From Nitrosospira multiformis (GTDB lineage Bacteria; Pseudomonadota; Gammaproteobacteria; Burkholderiales; Nitrosomonadaceae): 48,629 nucleotides of DNA. The DNA lies in assembly GCA_017306155.1 (NCBI GenBank), contig JAFKJB010000022.1, forward strand, positions 1-48,629, read 5' to 3'. A program made the translations under genes and the position numbers. The notes under the pieces are model-generated. The model was given only the letters and a program-made list of their open reading frames with translations. It had not been told where the DNA came from and searched no databases. Positions 35,087-44,518 of this stretch are shown here, in pieces; within the stretch, counting starts at the first letter, position 1; each line of letters opens with the position of its first letter.

Positions 35087-35485
35087 TCAAGCTACTTTTC
35101 TTTGTTTTGCAGCCAATTGACGCAGATTTTTTGCCGCTTCTTTCCCCATCGACTTCATCTTTGAAGCGGCCTCTCTTAATGCTTCCCGCCTCATTGACTT
35201 CATCTTTGAAGCAGCCTCTCTCAATATCTGTTTCTTCTCCGAATCTGCAAATCGTTTCAAAATATGACGCATCAGAGGCTGGTAGCCAATTCCATACATC
35301 GAGGCAATAAGTTTAAAATCCTCAATCAAAGATTTCTCAAGTCGTATTGAGACAGGTTGCAAATAATGCTTGTCCGTCAATGCCTGCACATCCTCCGGCG
35401 AGATTGTGACAAGCTCTTCTGCTGCGCCAAACTCTCTTGAATCCTGCTCCTCTTTCGTGCTCTCGATTGTCTCCCGATAATTCAT
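35087..35485 (-). CDS. Orphan CopG/BrnA-like antitoxin with duplicated basic C-terminus
   Basis: A 132-residue protein. The central part (about 44-75), PVSIRLEKSLIEDFKLIASMYGIGYQPLMRHIL, resembles the ribbon-helix-helix region of CopG/BrnA-type antitoxins (strand, two helices, then a conserved Gly-Tyr-x-x-Leu). The acidic N-terminus could be the toxin-binding part. The C-terminus consists of two copies of a 17-residue unit (LREAASKMKSM followed by R/G-rich linkers), visible as a direct repeat of about 45 bases at 35136-35225. AAGGAG lies about seven bases before the ATG. No toxin-sized frame is adjacent upstream, and a terminator follows, so it appears to be a single-gene unit. It may be a free transcription regulator or the remnant of a toxin-antitoxin pair. 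Confidence 0.72.
   Translation of the reverse strand: MNYRETIESTKEEQDSREFGAAEELVTISPEDVQALTDKHYLQPVSIRLEKSLIEDFKLIASMYGIGYQPLMRHILKRFADSEKKQILREAASKMKSMRREALREAASKMKSMGKEAAKNLRQLAAKQRKVA
35136..35225 (-). repeat. Tandem duplication inside the antitoxin-like gene
   Basis: Two copies of a segment containing GACTTCATCTTTGAAGC(G/A)GCCTCTCT, about 51 bases apart, encode the repeated peptide REAASKMKSM. The close similarity at DNA level suggests a recent event. Confidence 0.7.
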
Positions 35486-35513
35486 GGCCCTCTCCTTTCC
35501 AGTTAATCAACAG

Positions 35514-35540
35514 GTTGCGATACTTTCGTATATACGCAAC
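35514..35540. promoter_or_regulatory. Inverted repeat in the antitoxin leader, operator candidate
   Basis: GTTGCG at 35514-35519 and CGCAAC at 35535-35540 are inverted, and the interval contains the perfect palindrome CGTATATACG (35527-35536). It lies about 30-55 bases upstream of the antitoxin ATG, where such proteins commonly bind to control their own gene. Confidence 0.4.
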
Positions 35541-35593
35541 TCTTCAGTACCAGGATCGTATGCCGATTTAATCGCCAGCTCCTTCTGTGTTGG

Positions 35594-35636
35594 CAATTAA
35601 TTGGCATATTGTTTATACAAAACGCACCAAAGTCAA
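35594..35636 (-). promoter_or_regulatory. Promoter of the antitoxin-like gene with palindrome at the start site
   Basis: On the minus strand TTGACT (35631-35636), 17 bases, then AACAAT (35608-35613). The perfect palindrome CAATTAATTG (35594-35603) lies just downstream, at the expected transcription start, and could be a second operator half. Confidence 0.45.
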
Positions 35637-35679
35637 CCCTAATTAACCATTGCGAACCCGGGTCTTTTCTCTTTCCCCC

Positions 35680-35702
35680 AACCCGCCCCGAGCAGGTTTT
35701 TT
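35680..35702 (+). terminator. Weak intrinsic terminator candidate, plus strand
   Basis: AACCCGC-CCCGA-GCAGGTT with one mismatch, followed by a T-run (35697-35702). No plus-strand gene lies upstream; it would end transcription antisense to the antitoxin promoter region or of an unseen short RNA. Confidence 0.35.
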
Positions 35703-35749
35703 ATTTCCATACGTTAAGTATTTAACGGTAAAAGCTTTCTTGTATTGTT

Positions 35750-35835
35750 AATCTGCCTGCTCGCTTCTTTCCTCCCTGAAGGAGAAGCGAGTGCAATAAA
35801 CTCCCTTCCTGGCCCGGCGTTCGTCGGGCCTTTTT
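35750..35835 (+). ncRNA. Candidate small RNA with two stem-loops and intrinsic terminator
   Basis: The first stem pairs CTCGCTTCT (35760-35768) with AGAAGCGAG (35783-35791) around a loop that contains CCTCCC, an anti-Shine-Dalgarno sequence. A single-stranded stretch GTGCAATAAACTCCCTTCCT follows. The second stem GGCCCGGC-GTTC-GTCGGGCC (35811-35830) with TTTTT is a near-ideal intrinsic terminator. No reading frame or known gene precedes it on this strand. A weak -10 (TATTGT, 35743-35748) lies just upstream, but its -35 is poor. The layout is that of a base-pairing small RNA; no known family was recognised. Confidence 0.45.
35811..35835 (+). terminator. Strong intrinsic terminator, plus strand
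   Basis: An eight-pair G/C-rich stem with a four-base loop followed by five T. It ends the candidate small RNA; the neighbouring coding genes all read the other way or start further downstream. Confidence 0.8.
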
Positions 35836-35842
35836 AGTGGTC

Positions 35843-36323
35843 TAGTAATTTTGGAGAGGTGAAGATACCGGAACCGATGTATCGGACACTCATTGCACAG
35901 AAGCAACACACTTTCTGATCCGAAACGAGGTATTTCAGACTCCAGGCACGCTGAGGCGCTGGAAGAGAAACGAGACAATGTGTGAAAAGCTATTGGAAAT
36001 CTGACGTGGACAGGGCAGGACTGAGGTATCGACGCCTTTGCTTGTCAGACGCGATACATTTACACATCTATGATGCTCTCTGCAGAGGAGTTACCCATAT
36101 GGGTACTTCAGCAGATGGTGCATTTTGACTGGGGATGATCTGGCAGATATAGAATCGGTTATAGATTCGGTTTATGCCAGATACTGTACCGAAGCTGAGA
36201 AAAAGTGTGAAAAGCTTCTCGGAAAAACTGTGATCAAGCTGTAATTCCAATGCTAAAACACACTATTTAGTACTTATTTAATCTACCGCTTTTTAGAAAA
36301 TTCCGCTTAAATCAATAGCTCGT
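35843..36323. other. Unassigned stretch with palindromes
   Basis: No convincing gene in 480 bases. It holds a perfect 14-base palindrome TACCCATATGGGTA (36092-36105), and an element at 36139-36181 in which TCTGGCA and TGCCAGA flank two copies of ATAGAWTCGGTT. A short direct repeat GTGTGAAAAGCT occurs near 35980 and 36205. Broken frames on both strands give no recognisable protein. It may be a decayed mobile or regulatory region next to the tRNA gene. Confidence 0.5.
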
Positions 36324-36400
<77 letters not shown>

Positions 36401-36413
36401 CCAGAGAGCCAAG

Positions 36414-36443
36414 ATTATAACAAGCCGGGTTTATAAAGGTCAA
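36414..36443 (-). promoter_or_regulatory. Promoter of tRNA-fMet
   Basis: On the minus strand TTGACC, 18 bases, then a perfect TATAAT, ending about 14 bases upstream of the mature tRNA 5' end. Near-consensus strength suits a stable RNA gene. Confidence 0.8.
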
Positions 36444-36782
36444 ATCTCTTTTATTATAATTATTATGGATTATGGGGCTTGCTCGCCTTGATCTGAAACG
36501 CCTTTCGGACATTTCAGGAAGATGAAGAGGATCTCCCGAAAGAGAAGAGAACGACTTCCTCTTTTTATACATACTATCATTAATTCCCGTTTTCTTATGA
36601 GAGTTAGCGCACAGAGAGAGGGGTAAAATAGGGACAATATTCGACCTTGCGATTCTGAGCACGTCAAGTTCTGCTTACTTGCTGCCCTCAGCCGGTTGTG
36701 CCCGGATAAGCAGAAAGGGGACAGGCCGCCTGAAGTTAGCGAGTTTAGAAAGGCGATAAGTCCTTATGAAGGTATAGGCAAT
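36444..36782. other. Intergenic, no gene recognised
   Basis: AT-rich 5' part, then GC-average DNA up to the response-regulator start. The downstream frame is open to a GTG/ATG-less region from 36696 but the first 29 codons show no homology. No riboswitch, terminator or strong promoter was identified. Confidence 0.5.
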
Positions 36783-37721
36783 ATGATTACCGAAGTTGAT
36801 ATTCATACAGCAAGGATTCTGATTGTTGATGATCAGGAAGCAAATGTCCAGTTGCTGGAAAGCATGCTAGCTGCCGCAAACTACACATCTGTCACCTCGA
36901 CGACCGATCCGTTCAAGGTGTATGAGCTGCACCGGAAAAACCGCTACGATCTGATTTTGCTCGATTTGAAAATGGCCGGCATGGATGGTTTTCAGGTACT
37001 CGAAGCCCTGAAAGAAATCGAAGCAGATGGATATCTCCCTGTACTGGTTGTCACCGCCAATCCGGATTCCAAGCTGCGGGCGCTCCAGTCCGGCGCCAAG
37101 GATTTTGTCAGCAAACCTTTTGACATGAGTGAAGTGCTCGCCCGCGTGCATAATCTGCTCGAAGTGCGGCTGCTACATCAGCAGGCGCGCAATTACGCAA
37201 AATCGCAGGAATTCATGGCGCTGCATGATCCGTTGACGGGACTGGCCAACAGGCGGCTTCTGGTGGAAAGGGTATCCCAGGCTATCATCCATGCAAAGCG
37301 TAACAATAGCGTGATGGCAGTCTTGTATCTGGATCTGGATGGGTTCGGGCAGATCAATAACACGATGGGTCACGATATAGGAGATCTGCTTCTGAGGCTG
37401 GTCGCGGCCCGCCTGATTGCCGCAGTTCGCCAGGAAGATACCGTGGCACGGCTCGGTGGCGATGAGTTTGTGATTTCGATGCCGCACATGAGCAATCTCG
37501 ATGGCGTAAGTCGTGCAGCGGAAAAAGTAATAAAAGCACTGTCGCAACCTTACGGCATTCAGGGAAACACCATCACCCTGACCGCAAGTGCTGGTGTCGG
37601 GATTTTTCCTGATAATGGCAAAGATGCGAAAACCCTTTTGAAGAATGCCGATGCTGCCCTGCTGGAAGCAAAGCAGGCGAACAAAAATACTTATCGAATT
37701 TCAGAACGAGTAAGCGCCTAG
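36783..37721 (+). CDS. Response regulator with GGDEF domain, putative diguanylate cyclase
   Basis: A 312-residue protein: a receiver domain (about 10-125) with Asp16-Asp17, phospho-acceptor Asp61 and Lys110, then a GGDEF domain (about 145-310). The active-site loop is intact (GGDEF 224-228) and an inhibitory c-di-GMP site RQED lies five residues before it. Upstream, the usual DLDxFKxIND reads DLDGFGQINN, losing the Lys and Asp of the common form, so cyclase activity is likely but not certain. The ATG at 36783 has AGG elements nearby; the frame is open to 36696. Its receiver is closely similar to that of the next gene, 226 bases downstream, pointing to duplication. It should link a histidine kinase signal to c-di-GMP. 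Confidence 0.9.
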   Translation: MITEVDIHTARILIVDDQEANVQLLESMLAAANYTSVTSTTDPFKVYELHRKNRYDLILLDLKMAGMDGFQVLEALKEIEADGYLPVLVVTANPDSKLRALQSGAKDFVSKPFDMSEVLARVHNLLEVRLLHQQARNYAKSQEFMALHDPLTGLANRRLLVERVSQAIIHAKRNNSVMAVLYLDLDGFGQINNTMGHDIGDLLLRLVAARLIAAVRQEDTVARLGGDEFVISMPHMSNLDGVSRAAEKVIKALSQPYGIQGNTITLTASAGVGIFPDNGKDAKTLLKNADAALLEAKQANKNTYRISERVSA

Positions 37722-37947
37722 CGTTCAGCCCCTTTCCGCCATTATTGCTGTGTCGCCGCAAATCTCCCATATTTTGCTGAAATCAGGACATTTATCGGAA
37801 ACAACGTTCTGTTTCTGCTGGCTGGGAAAATATAATAATGACTGGCTCAAAAAAAGAAGAATCAGTTTTTTCGTACTCTCTATAAGACGGGCTACGAGTG
37901 GGGGAAAATGATGAAACCGGTTAACGGGAACAAACAGGATAAAAATA

Positions 37948-38790
37948 ATGATCAACAGACCTGACACTCTGAACGCTAAAATCCTGATCGTGGATGATCA
38001 GGAGGCCAACGTCCGGCTACTTGAACAGATGCTGGGCGACGCGGGTTATAAAAACATTACCTCGACGATGGAGCCGCGCGAGGTCAGCGATCTCTATCGG
38101 CAGAATCGTTACGATCTCATTCTTCTTGATCTGTATATGCCTGGAATGGATGGTTTTCAGGTACTGGAAGCGCTAAAGAAAGTTGAACGGGAAGGTTATC
38201 TTCCGGTACTCGTAATCACTGCGCAGCCGGGTCATAAGTTACGGGCGCTGCAAGCAGGAGCAAAGGATTTCGTCAGCAAGCCGTTCGACCTGATTGAAGT
38301 TCAGACCCGTATTCAAAATATGCTGGAAGTGCGCCTGCTGTATAAGCAGTTGGAGGATTACAATAAAAGGCTGGAACAAACGGTAGCGGAGCGAACCGCG
38401 GAACTGCGCGAGAGTGAAGTCAGATTTCGCCGCCTCACGGAACTGGCTTCCGACTGGTACTGGGAACAGGATGAAAAGGGAAATTTCACCAAAGTTTACG
38501 GTCCCGTCCTGGAGATGCTGGGGATCAGGGTCGATCACTTGATGGGGGAATCCAAGGGGCATAATGGAACGCGCTGGAATGAAGCGGAGTATTCAGTTTT
38601 CAAGGCAAATATCGCGGCAAGACGGCCTTTTATCGATTTTATCTACAGACGGACCAAGCCGGATGGGTCGACTCAATACCTGATGGTCAGCGGTGAACCC
38701 ATGTTCGATTCTTCCGGCCGCTTCACTGGCTATCGCGGTATTGGCAAGGACGTCACCGACAGCATGCATGGAAGCCAAATTTCACAATGA
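37948..38790 (+). CDS. Response regulator with PAS domain
   Basis: A 280-residue protein: receiver domain (about 10-125; Asp16-Asp17, Asp61, Lys110 equivalent in DFVSKPFD), a coiled segment (YNKRLEQTVAERTAELRESE, about 130-160), and a PAS/PAC domain (about 160-275, FRRLTELASDWYWEQDEKGNF to GRFTGYRGIGKDVTD). No kinase, GGDEF or other output domain follows; such hybrids usually end in one, so the protein may work through partner binding or be shortened. The receiver matches that of the preceding GGDEF protein over most positions (ILIVDDQEANV, NRYDLILLDL, GMDGFQVLEALK, GAKDFVSKPFD). Its last nine bases overlap the convergent truB stop. Confidence 0.88.
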   Translation: MINRPDTLNAKILIVDDQEANVRLLEQMLGDAGYKNITSTMEPREVSDLYRQNRYDLILLDLYMPGMDGFQVLEALKKVEREGYLPVLVITAQPGHKLRALQAGAKDFVSKPFDLIEVQTRIQNMLEVRLLYKQLEDYNKRLEQTVAERTAELRESEVRFRRLTELASDWYWEQDEKGNFTKVYGPVLEMLGIRVDHLMGESKGHNGTRWNEAEYSVFKANIAARRPFIDFIYRRTKPDGSTQYLMVSGEPMFDSSGRFTGYRGIGKDVTDSMHGSQISQ

Positions 38791-39720
38791 CTGCTCAGCC
38801 TTTATGAGCCTTTTCGGTGAGACGTAACCTTCCGTTGAAATTTCTCCCAGCCCAAGGAATCGCTGTCTTTTGTCATACAACCGCACCTGTCTTCCTGGTG
38901 AGAGACTTTCCCCTGCCGGATGACCGGAGATTGCGCGTCCCTGGAGCAGAGATAAAGCCGCAGCGGAATCCACAATCACCGCGGGAAAAGACCTCAGGAG
39001 ACTATCGGCTGGCAGCAGGCAGGAATCCCGTTGAGAGGACGACATCGCTTCGAGTGCAGTCAGTGTATGCGCCTGTGGCAAATCAAAACCGCCCAGCGCG
39101 CTTCGGCACAATGCGGTAAGATAAGCACCGCCGCATCCCAGCGCCCGTCCCAGGTCTTCTGCCAGCGTACGAACGTAGGTACCGCTCCCGCATGTCACCC
39201 GCATGCGTATTTCATCGCCTTGATACGCCTCGATACTCAAGTCGTGGATCGTTATCTCACGCGGCCGTCGTTTGATTTCCACTCCTGCCCTGGCAAAGGT
39301 ATACATGGGTTTCCCGCGGTGCTTGATCGCGCTGTACATGGGCGGCACTTGCGTAATTACGCCGATAAAGCTTTTGCATACTGTCTCGATCTTCTCCCAT
39401 GGCAGATCCATGCATTGGCGGTCCGCACCGGCAGCAATTGAAATCTCCCCCTCTGCATCCCCGGTCGTACTCATATAGCCAAGTCTCAGCGTGGCTTCAT
39501 ATGTCTTGTCCGCGCGGAGCAGCGCCGATGAAAATTTGGTGGCTTCTCCGAAGCAGATGGGCAACAAGCCTGTCGCCATCGGGTCGAGCGTGCCGCTATG
39601 GCCGGCCTTATGAGCAGAAAAAATGCGCTTGGCGGTCTGCAGGGCCTGGTTGGAAGAAAAGCCACCCGCTTTATCGAGCAGCAGCACACCGCTGATATGC
39701 CGCTTGGTACCTGCGGACAT
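38782..39720 (-). CDS. truB: tRNA pseudouridine(55) synthase
   Basis: A 312-residue enzyme that forms pseudouridine 55 in the T loop of tRNAs. The catalytic Asp is in GHSGTLDPMATG; other family motifs are GVLLLDKAGGFSSNQ, QVPPMYSAIKHRGKPMY and CGSGTYVRTLAEDLG. The C-terminal small domain is present. I chose the ATG at 39720, giving the length of E. coli TruB; an ATG at 39810 would add 30 residues that look non-homologous. Last gene of the rimP-nusA-infB-rbfA-truB group, 184 bases after rbfA, a wider gap than elsewhere in the operon. Confidence 0.95.
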   Translation of the reverse strand: MSAGTKRHISGVLLLDKAGGFSSNQALQTAKRIFSAHKAGHSGTLDPMATGLLPICFGEATKFSSALLRADKTYEATLRLGYMSTTGDAEGEISIAAGADRQCMDLPWEKIETVCKSFIGVITQVPPMYSAIKHRGKPMYTFARAGVEIKRRPREITIHDLSIEAYQGDEIRMRVTCGSGTYVRTLAEDLGRALGCGGAYLTALCRSALGGFDLPQAHTLTALEAMSSSQRDSCLLPADSLLRSFPAVIVDSAAALSLLQGRAISGHPAGESLSPGRQVRLYDKRQRFLGLGEISTEGYVSPKRLIKAEQSL

Positions 39721-39904
39721 TTGAGCTATGGGGTCTTGGAGCCAGCCTGAATCCCGGCAGTTGCTATCGAAAGCAAGGCGGGATTTACAGATGATGCTGG
39801 AAACTGCCATCGATCATGATGGGCCTCGTGATCTCCAGTTCCGGTCATGCAACGTGCGGGGAGTAACTGCATGAATTCAACCGGATATAAGCTTGATAAA
39901 CAAT

Positions 39905-40285
39905 TCAGGTGTTGCCAGCTTCTTTTCCAGAACGGTCGGAAGCCACAGCTTCATCTATCAGTTGCGACAGGCGGACTCCACGTTCGATGGATTCGTCATA
40001 AATGAAATGCAGTTGCGGTATGACGCGCAGCTTCAACCGATGCAGCAATTGGCTGCGCAAAAAGCCCGCGGCATTTTCCAGCCCGTTCTGGACGAGAAAG
40101 TTGTCGCTTTCACTATGCAGCGTGGTATAGAAAACTTTCGCATGGGCATAATCCTGACTTACCTCGACACCGGTCAAGGTAATCATGCCTATGCGCGGAT
40201 CCTTGAGTTCATTACTTATCAGATCGGCCAACTCACGCTGAATCTGATCGGCAATCCGCAACGTGCGGGAATAATCTTTGGGCAT
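39905..40285 (-). CDS. rbfA: Ribosome-binding factor A
   Basis: A 126-residue KH-type protein that helps mature the 30S subunit. It starts RTLRIADQIQRELADLISNELKDPRIG, followed by ITLTGVEVSQDYAHAKVFY and the C-terminal IPQLHFIYDESIERGVRLSQLI, all diagnostic. It begins 29 bases after infB, in the usual place. Confidence 0.96.
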   Translation of the reverse strand: MPKDYSRTLRIADQIQRELADLISNELKDPRIGMITLTGVEVSQDYAHAKVFYTTLHSESDNFLVQNGLENAAGFLRSQLLHRLKLRVIPQLHFIYDESIERGVRLSQLIDEAVASDRSGKEAGNT

Positions 40286-40314
40286 AAAACCTCAACGCGG
40301 AGCTTTCGCCCCGC

Positions 40315-42987
40315 TTACAGAGTCCGCGCGATTACCTGGATTTCGTAGGCTTCCAGCTGGTCGCCTACCTGGATGTCGTTAAAGTTCTTGAGTGACAGGC
40401 CGCACTCGAAACCTGCCCTCACCTCTTTCACATCATCCTTGAAGCGCTTCAAAGAATCCAATTCTCCGGTATGGATCACCTGGCCATTGCGTATCACTCT
40501 CACGAGCGAACCACGCCTGACAAACCCCTCCTGCACAAGGCAGCCCGCCACCGCGCCCACTTTGGAAATACGGAATACTTCGCGAATCTCCAGCAGGCCA
40601 GTGATATTCTCTTTGCGCTCGGGCGCCATCATGCCGGAAAGTGCAGCCTTGATCTCATCCACAGCTTCGTAAATGATGCTGTAATAGCGCACATCCACTC
40701 CGGCAGAGTTGATGAGCTTGCGCGCAACCGCATCCGCACGGCTGTTGAAGCCAATGACAACTGCTTTGGAAGCCAATGCGAGATTGATGTCCGATTCTGT
40801 AATCGCGCCCACCCCGCTATGAATGATGTTGACCTTCACTTCGTCAGTGGAAAGTTGTTGCAACGCGTGCGCCAGGGCCTCGTAAGAACCTTGTACATCG
40901 GCCTTGATAATAAGTGAAAGGACTTTTACCTCTCCCCTCTGCTCGAACACATTCTCCAGTTTGGCTGCCTGCTGCTTTGCAAGCTTTACATCGCGGAACT
41001 TGCCCTGGCGGAAGAGGGCAATTTCACGCGCCTTGCGCTCATCCGTCAGCGCCACCACCGATTCGCCGGCTACAGGAACCTCCGATAAACCCTGGATTTC
41101 AACCGGAATGGAAGGTCCCGCCTGTTCCACCTGTTTCCCGTTCTCATCCAGCATGGCCCGCACCCGGCCATAAGCCGCGCCCGCCAGCAATACATCCCCG
41201 CGCTTCAAGGTACCGGATTGAACAAGCATGGTTGCGACCGGACCTCGCCCTTTATCCAGCCGTGATTCGATCACGATTCCTTTTGCCGGCGCATCCTTCG
41301 GTGCCTTGAGTTCCAGAACTTCAGCCTGGAGCAATACGCTTTCCAGCAGATCATCGATACCTTGACCGGTCTTCGCCGAAACTTCGACAAACATGGTTTC
41401 ACCGCCCCAATCTTCCGGCACCACTTCCTGTGTCACGAGTTCCTGGCGAATCCGCTCGGGATTGGCTTCCGGTTTGTCGATTTTCGTCATTGCCACTATG
41501 ATTGGCACCTTTCCCGCCTTGGCATGATGTATTGCTTCAGCCGTCTGCGGCATTACTCCGTCATCCGCCGCCACAACCAGTATGACCAGGTCGGTAACCT
41601 TGGCTCCCCGTGCACGCATGGCCGTAAATGCCTCATGTCCCGGTGTATCCAGGAACGTGACCATGCCCCTTTCAGTCTCGACGTGGTAGGCGCCGATATG
41701 CTGGGTAATGCCCCCTGCTTCGCCGCTTGCCACTCGTGTGCGGCGAATGTAATCCAGAAGCGAAGTCTTGCCATGGTCCACATGGCCCATTACTGTCACG
41801 ACCGGTGCACGCGCCTCCATTTTCAATTCGGAAGGCGCGATCTCGGTATCGGCCAGGAAGGCTTCAGGACTATCGATCGCGGCGTATTTGGCGACGTGAC
41901 CCAGCTCCTCCACCACGATCATGGCAGTTTCCTGGTCCAGCATCTGGTTGATGGTCACCATGTTGCCCATTTTCATCAGAGCCTTGATGACCTCAGCCGC
42001 CTTGATGGACATTTTCTGCGCGAGCGCCCCGACGGAGATGGTTTCAGGCACCAGCACCTCATGAACTACCGGCTCGGTCGGCGCTGAAAAAGCATGAAGG
42101 GCAGGTTCCTCGGAAGTTCTGCCATGTTTATCCTTGCGCGCGCGCCAGCCGCCCTTTGCTCCGGTCAGATCACCCCTGGTTTTGAGAGCTCGCTTCTCAA
42201 CCTTTTCTTCCTTCCAGACAACCTGCTTTGCCGGTTTCTTTTTCTTATCCACCTTCTCTTCCGGCTTCACTACCGGCTTGTGCAAGGTACCTTCGGTAGA
42301 GGCAGGCTGCGACGCAGCCGCTTCCGCTTCCCCAGGCGCCATCGTTGCCGCCGGAACTGCCGGGGTTGACGAAGGAGTTTCAGTCGCAACCGGGGCCGCC
42401 TCAGGCCCGGATGCGGGAGTAGCAGCCGGCACGGAGGGCGTTGCAAGTTCTTCGGATTCTTTGATTTCCACAACCGGAGGCCTTTCACGCAGCCTTTTTT
42501 CCCGCAACTCGGCAGCCTGCCGCGCCATCAGTTCAGCCTGCCGCCTTGCCTCCTCCTGCCGCAATGCCTGTTGCGCCGCATCGATGACAGGGGTTCGCAC
42601 CGGAGAAGCAGAAGGAGTAGAGGGAGCAGAAGAAGAAGCAGAAGGCACAGCGGCTTCTGCGGTTTCAACCGTTTTCCGTTCGGTTGTCAAATCGCCTTTT
42701 ACAAATACGCGCTTCTTGCGCACTTCCACCTGGATGCTGCGTGGCTTGCCGGTGCTATCTGCCTTCTTGATTTCCGAAGTCTGTCTACGCGGCAGGGAAA
42801 TCTTGCCCTTCTCCTCCTTGGCGCCATGAATCTTGCGCAGATACTCGAGAAGCTGCGTTTTGTCCTTCTCCGTCAGGCTATCCTCGGTCATGTGCTTGCG
42901 TACACCGGCAGCCTGCAACTGCTCCAGCAGCACGGTGGGAAGTACGCCAAGTTCACTCGCAAATTGCTCTACATTCATTTGAGACAT
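40315..42987 (-). CDS. infB: Translation initiation factor IF-2
   Basis: An 890-residue GTPase that brings initiator tRNA to the 30S subunit. An N-terminal domain (about 1-55), a long Ala/Glu/Lys/Pro-rich linker (about 60-300) and the IF2_N domain (about 305-360) precede the G domain, with G1 GHVDHGKT at 401-408, G3 DTPGH at 447-451 and G4 TKID at 501-504. The G4 motif is usually NKID in IF2; Thr in place of Asn is a known but less common variant of NKxD. Domains II, III and the tRNA-binding IV follow to the C-terminus. It lies 17 bases after nusA. Confidence 0.97.
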   Translation of the reverse strand: MSQMNVEQFASELGVLPTVLLEQLQAAGVRKHMTEDSLTEKDKTQLLEYLRKIHGAKEEKGKISLPRRQTSEIKKADSTGKPRSIQVEVRKKRVFVKGDLTTERKTVETAEAAVPSASSSAPSTPSASPVRTPVIDAAQQALRQEEARRQAELMARQAAELREKRLRERPPVVEIKESEELATPSVPAATPASGPEAAPVATETPSSTPAVPAATMAPGEAEAAASQPASTEGTLHKPVVKPEEKVDKKKKPAKQVVWKEEKVEKRALKTRGDLTGAKGGWRARKDKHGRTSEEPALHAFSAPTEPVVHEVLVPETISVGALAQKMSIKAAEVIKALMKMGNMVTINQMLDQETAMIVVEELGHVAKYAAIDSPEAFLADTEIAPSELKMEARAPVVTVMGHVDHGKTSLLDYIRRTRVASGEAGGITQHIGAYHVETERGMVTFLDTPGHEAFTAMRARGAKVTDLVILVVAADDGVMPQTAEAIHHAKAGKVPIIVAMTKIDKPEANPERIRQELVTQEVVPEDWGGETMFVEVSAKTGQGIDDLLESVLLQAEVLELKAPKDAPAKGIVIESRLDKGRGPVATMLVQSGTLKRGDVLLAGAAYGRVRAMLDENGKQVEQAGPSIPVEIQGLSEVPVAGESVVALTDERKAREIALFRQGKFRDVKLAKQQAAKLENVFEQRGEVKVLSLIIKADVQGSYEALAHALQQLSTDEVKVNIIHSGVGAITESDINLALASKAVVIGFNSRADAVARKLINSAGVDVRYYSIIYEAVDEIKAALSGMMAPERKENITGLLEIREVFRISKVGAVAGCLVQEGFVRRGSLVRVIRNGQVIHTGELDSLKRFKDDVKEVRAGFECGLSLKNFNDIQVGDQLEAYEIQVIARTL

Positions 42988-43004
42988 TAATTACCTTCAG
43001 TCGG

Positions 43005-44492
43005 CTATGCTCTATCGGCCTGGGCAAACCATGGGGCACGTGCCGCCATGATCAACTGCCTGGCCCGTTCAGTATCCATCTCGACCATTTCCACAAGATC
43101 ATCCACAGCCAGGTCGGCCAGGTCTTCCTGAGTGCTTACTCCCTTGGCCGCAAGTTCACGGGCGGTCTGGCTGTCCATGCCTTCCAGCGCGAGCAGGTCT
43201 TCCGCGATATGTTCCACCTTTTCCTCGCTCACAATGGCCTCGGTCAACAACGCGTTGCGGGCCCGATTGCGAAGCTCGTTGATGGTCTGTTCGTCAAATG
43301 TCTCGATCTCCAGCATTTCGCTGAGCGGCACATAAGCCACTTCTTCCAGAGTAGTAAAACCTTCCTGCGCCAGAATATCTGCCACTTCCTCATCCACATC
43401 CAGTTTTTCCATGAAGAGCTGGCGTAAAACCGAAAACTCCTCTTCATTTTTTGCCTGCGACTCTTCCATCGTCATGATGTTGAGCTCCCAGCCCGTCAAT
43501 TCCGAGGCCAGCCGGACATTCTGACCTCCACGCCCGATTGCCTGGGCAAGGTTGCCTTCGTCCACGACAATGTCCATGCTGTGTTTCTCTTCATCCACCA
43601 GAATACTGCTGATCTCGGCAGGAGCCAGCGCATTGATCACGAATGTGGCGGGATCATCCGACCAAAGGATGATATCCACCCTTTCACCCGCCAGTTCGCC
43701 GGTCACGGCCTGAACTCTGGAACCTCGCATGCCTACGCAGGTGCCAATCGGATCCACCCGCGGATCATTCGACTTCACTGCGATCTTCGCACGCGAACCA
43801 GGGTCACGCGCTGCCACCCTGATCTCCAGCAAGCCCTCCTCGATCTCGGGCACTTCCAGCTCAAACAGCTTTATCAGAAATTCCGGCACGATTCTTGACA
43901 GGATCAGCTGCGGGCCTCTCGTGGTACGGTCGATCCTGTGCAAGTAAGCGCGCACTCTATCCCCGACACGCAGATTTTCCTTGGGGATCATCTGGTCACG
44001 CGGTAATATGGCCTCCACCCTGCCGGATTCGATAATCGCGTTTCCGCGTTCCATGCGCTTGATGGTCCCCGTAACCATGTATTCCTTGCGCTCGAGAAAA
44101 TCGTTCAGGATCTGCTCGCGTTCGGCATCGCGGATTTTCTGGAATATCACCTGTTTCGCCGCCTGGGCGCCGATGCGACCGAATTCCACCGGTTCCAGGA
44201 GTTCTTCGATATATTCGTCAAGCTTGATTCCAGGATCTTGCTGCAATGCCTCACTCAGCGATATCTGACGAGCAGGATCCTCCACCGCATCGTCTGCCAT
44301 CACCTGCCAGCGACGTAAGGATTGATAGTCTCCTGTCTGGTGGTCGATCGATACGCGCACGTCAGCGTCCTCGTTAAAACGCTTTTTCGTGGCGGACGCC
44401 AATGCAAGTTCAAGTGCCGCAAAAACAATGTTCTTCTCGACATTCTTTTCGCGCGCCAGTGCATCCACCAATAGCAAAACCTCGCGGCTCAT
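43005..44492 (-). CDS. nusA: Transcription termination/antitermination factor NusA
   Basis: A 495-residue RNA-polymerase-binding protein: N-terminal domain (about 1-130), S1 domain (about 135-200, [24 protein letters not shown]), KH1 and KH2 (about 230-345, including [22 protein letters not shown]), and two C-terminal acidic repeats of the kind found in beta- and gammaproteobacteria (around 365-425 and 440-490). Length equals E. coli NusA (495). It lies 26 bases after rimP. Confidence 0.97.
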   Translation of the reverse strand: MSREVLLLVDALAREKNVEKNIVFAALELALASATKKRFNEDADVRVSIDHQTGDYQSLRRWQVMADDAVEDPARQISLSEALQQDPGIKLDEYIEELLEPVEFGRIGAQAAKQVIFQKIRDAEREQILNDFLERKEYMVTGTIKRMERGNAIIESGRVEAILPRDQMIPKENLRVGDRVRAYLHRIDRTTRGPQLILSRIVPEFLIKLFELEVPEIEEGLLEIRVAARDPGSRAKIAVKSNDPRVDPIGTCVGMRGSRVQAVTGELAGERVDIILWSDDPATFVINALAPAEISSILVDEEKHSMDIVVDEGNLAQAIGRGGQNVRLASELTGWELNIMTMEESQAKNEEEFSVLRQLFMEKLDVDEEVADILAQEGFTTLEEVAYVPLSEMLEIETFDEQTINELRNRARNALLTEAIVSEEKVEHIAEDLLALEGMDSQTARELAAKGVSTQEDLADLAVDDLVEMVEMDTERARQLIMAARAPWFAQADRA

Positions 44493-44518
44493 GTTATCTC
44501 CAGCCAGTTACTAATAAA

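Noticed and set aside
35748-35978. Minus-strand frame of 76 codons overlapping the candidate small RNA
   Set aside because: No ribosome binding site or recognisable domain; it spans a strong plus-strand terminator and looks accidental.
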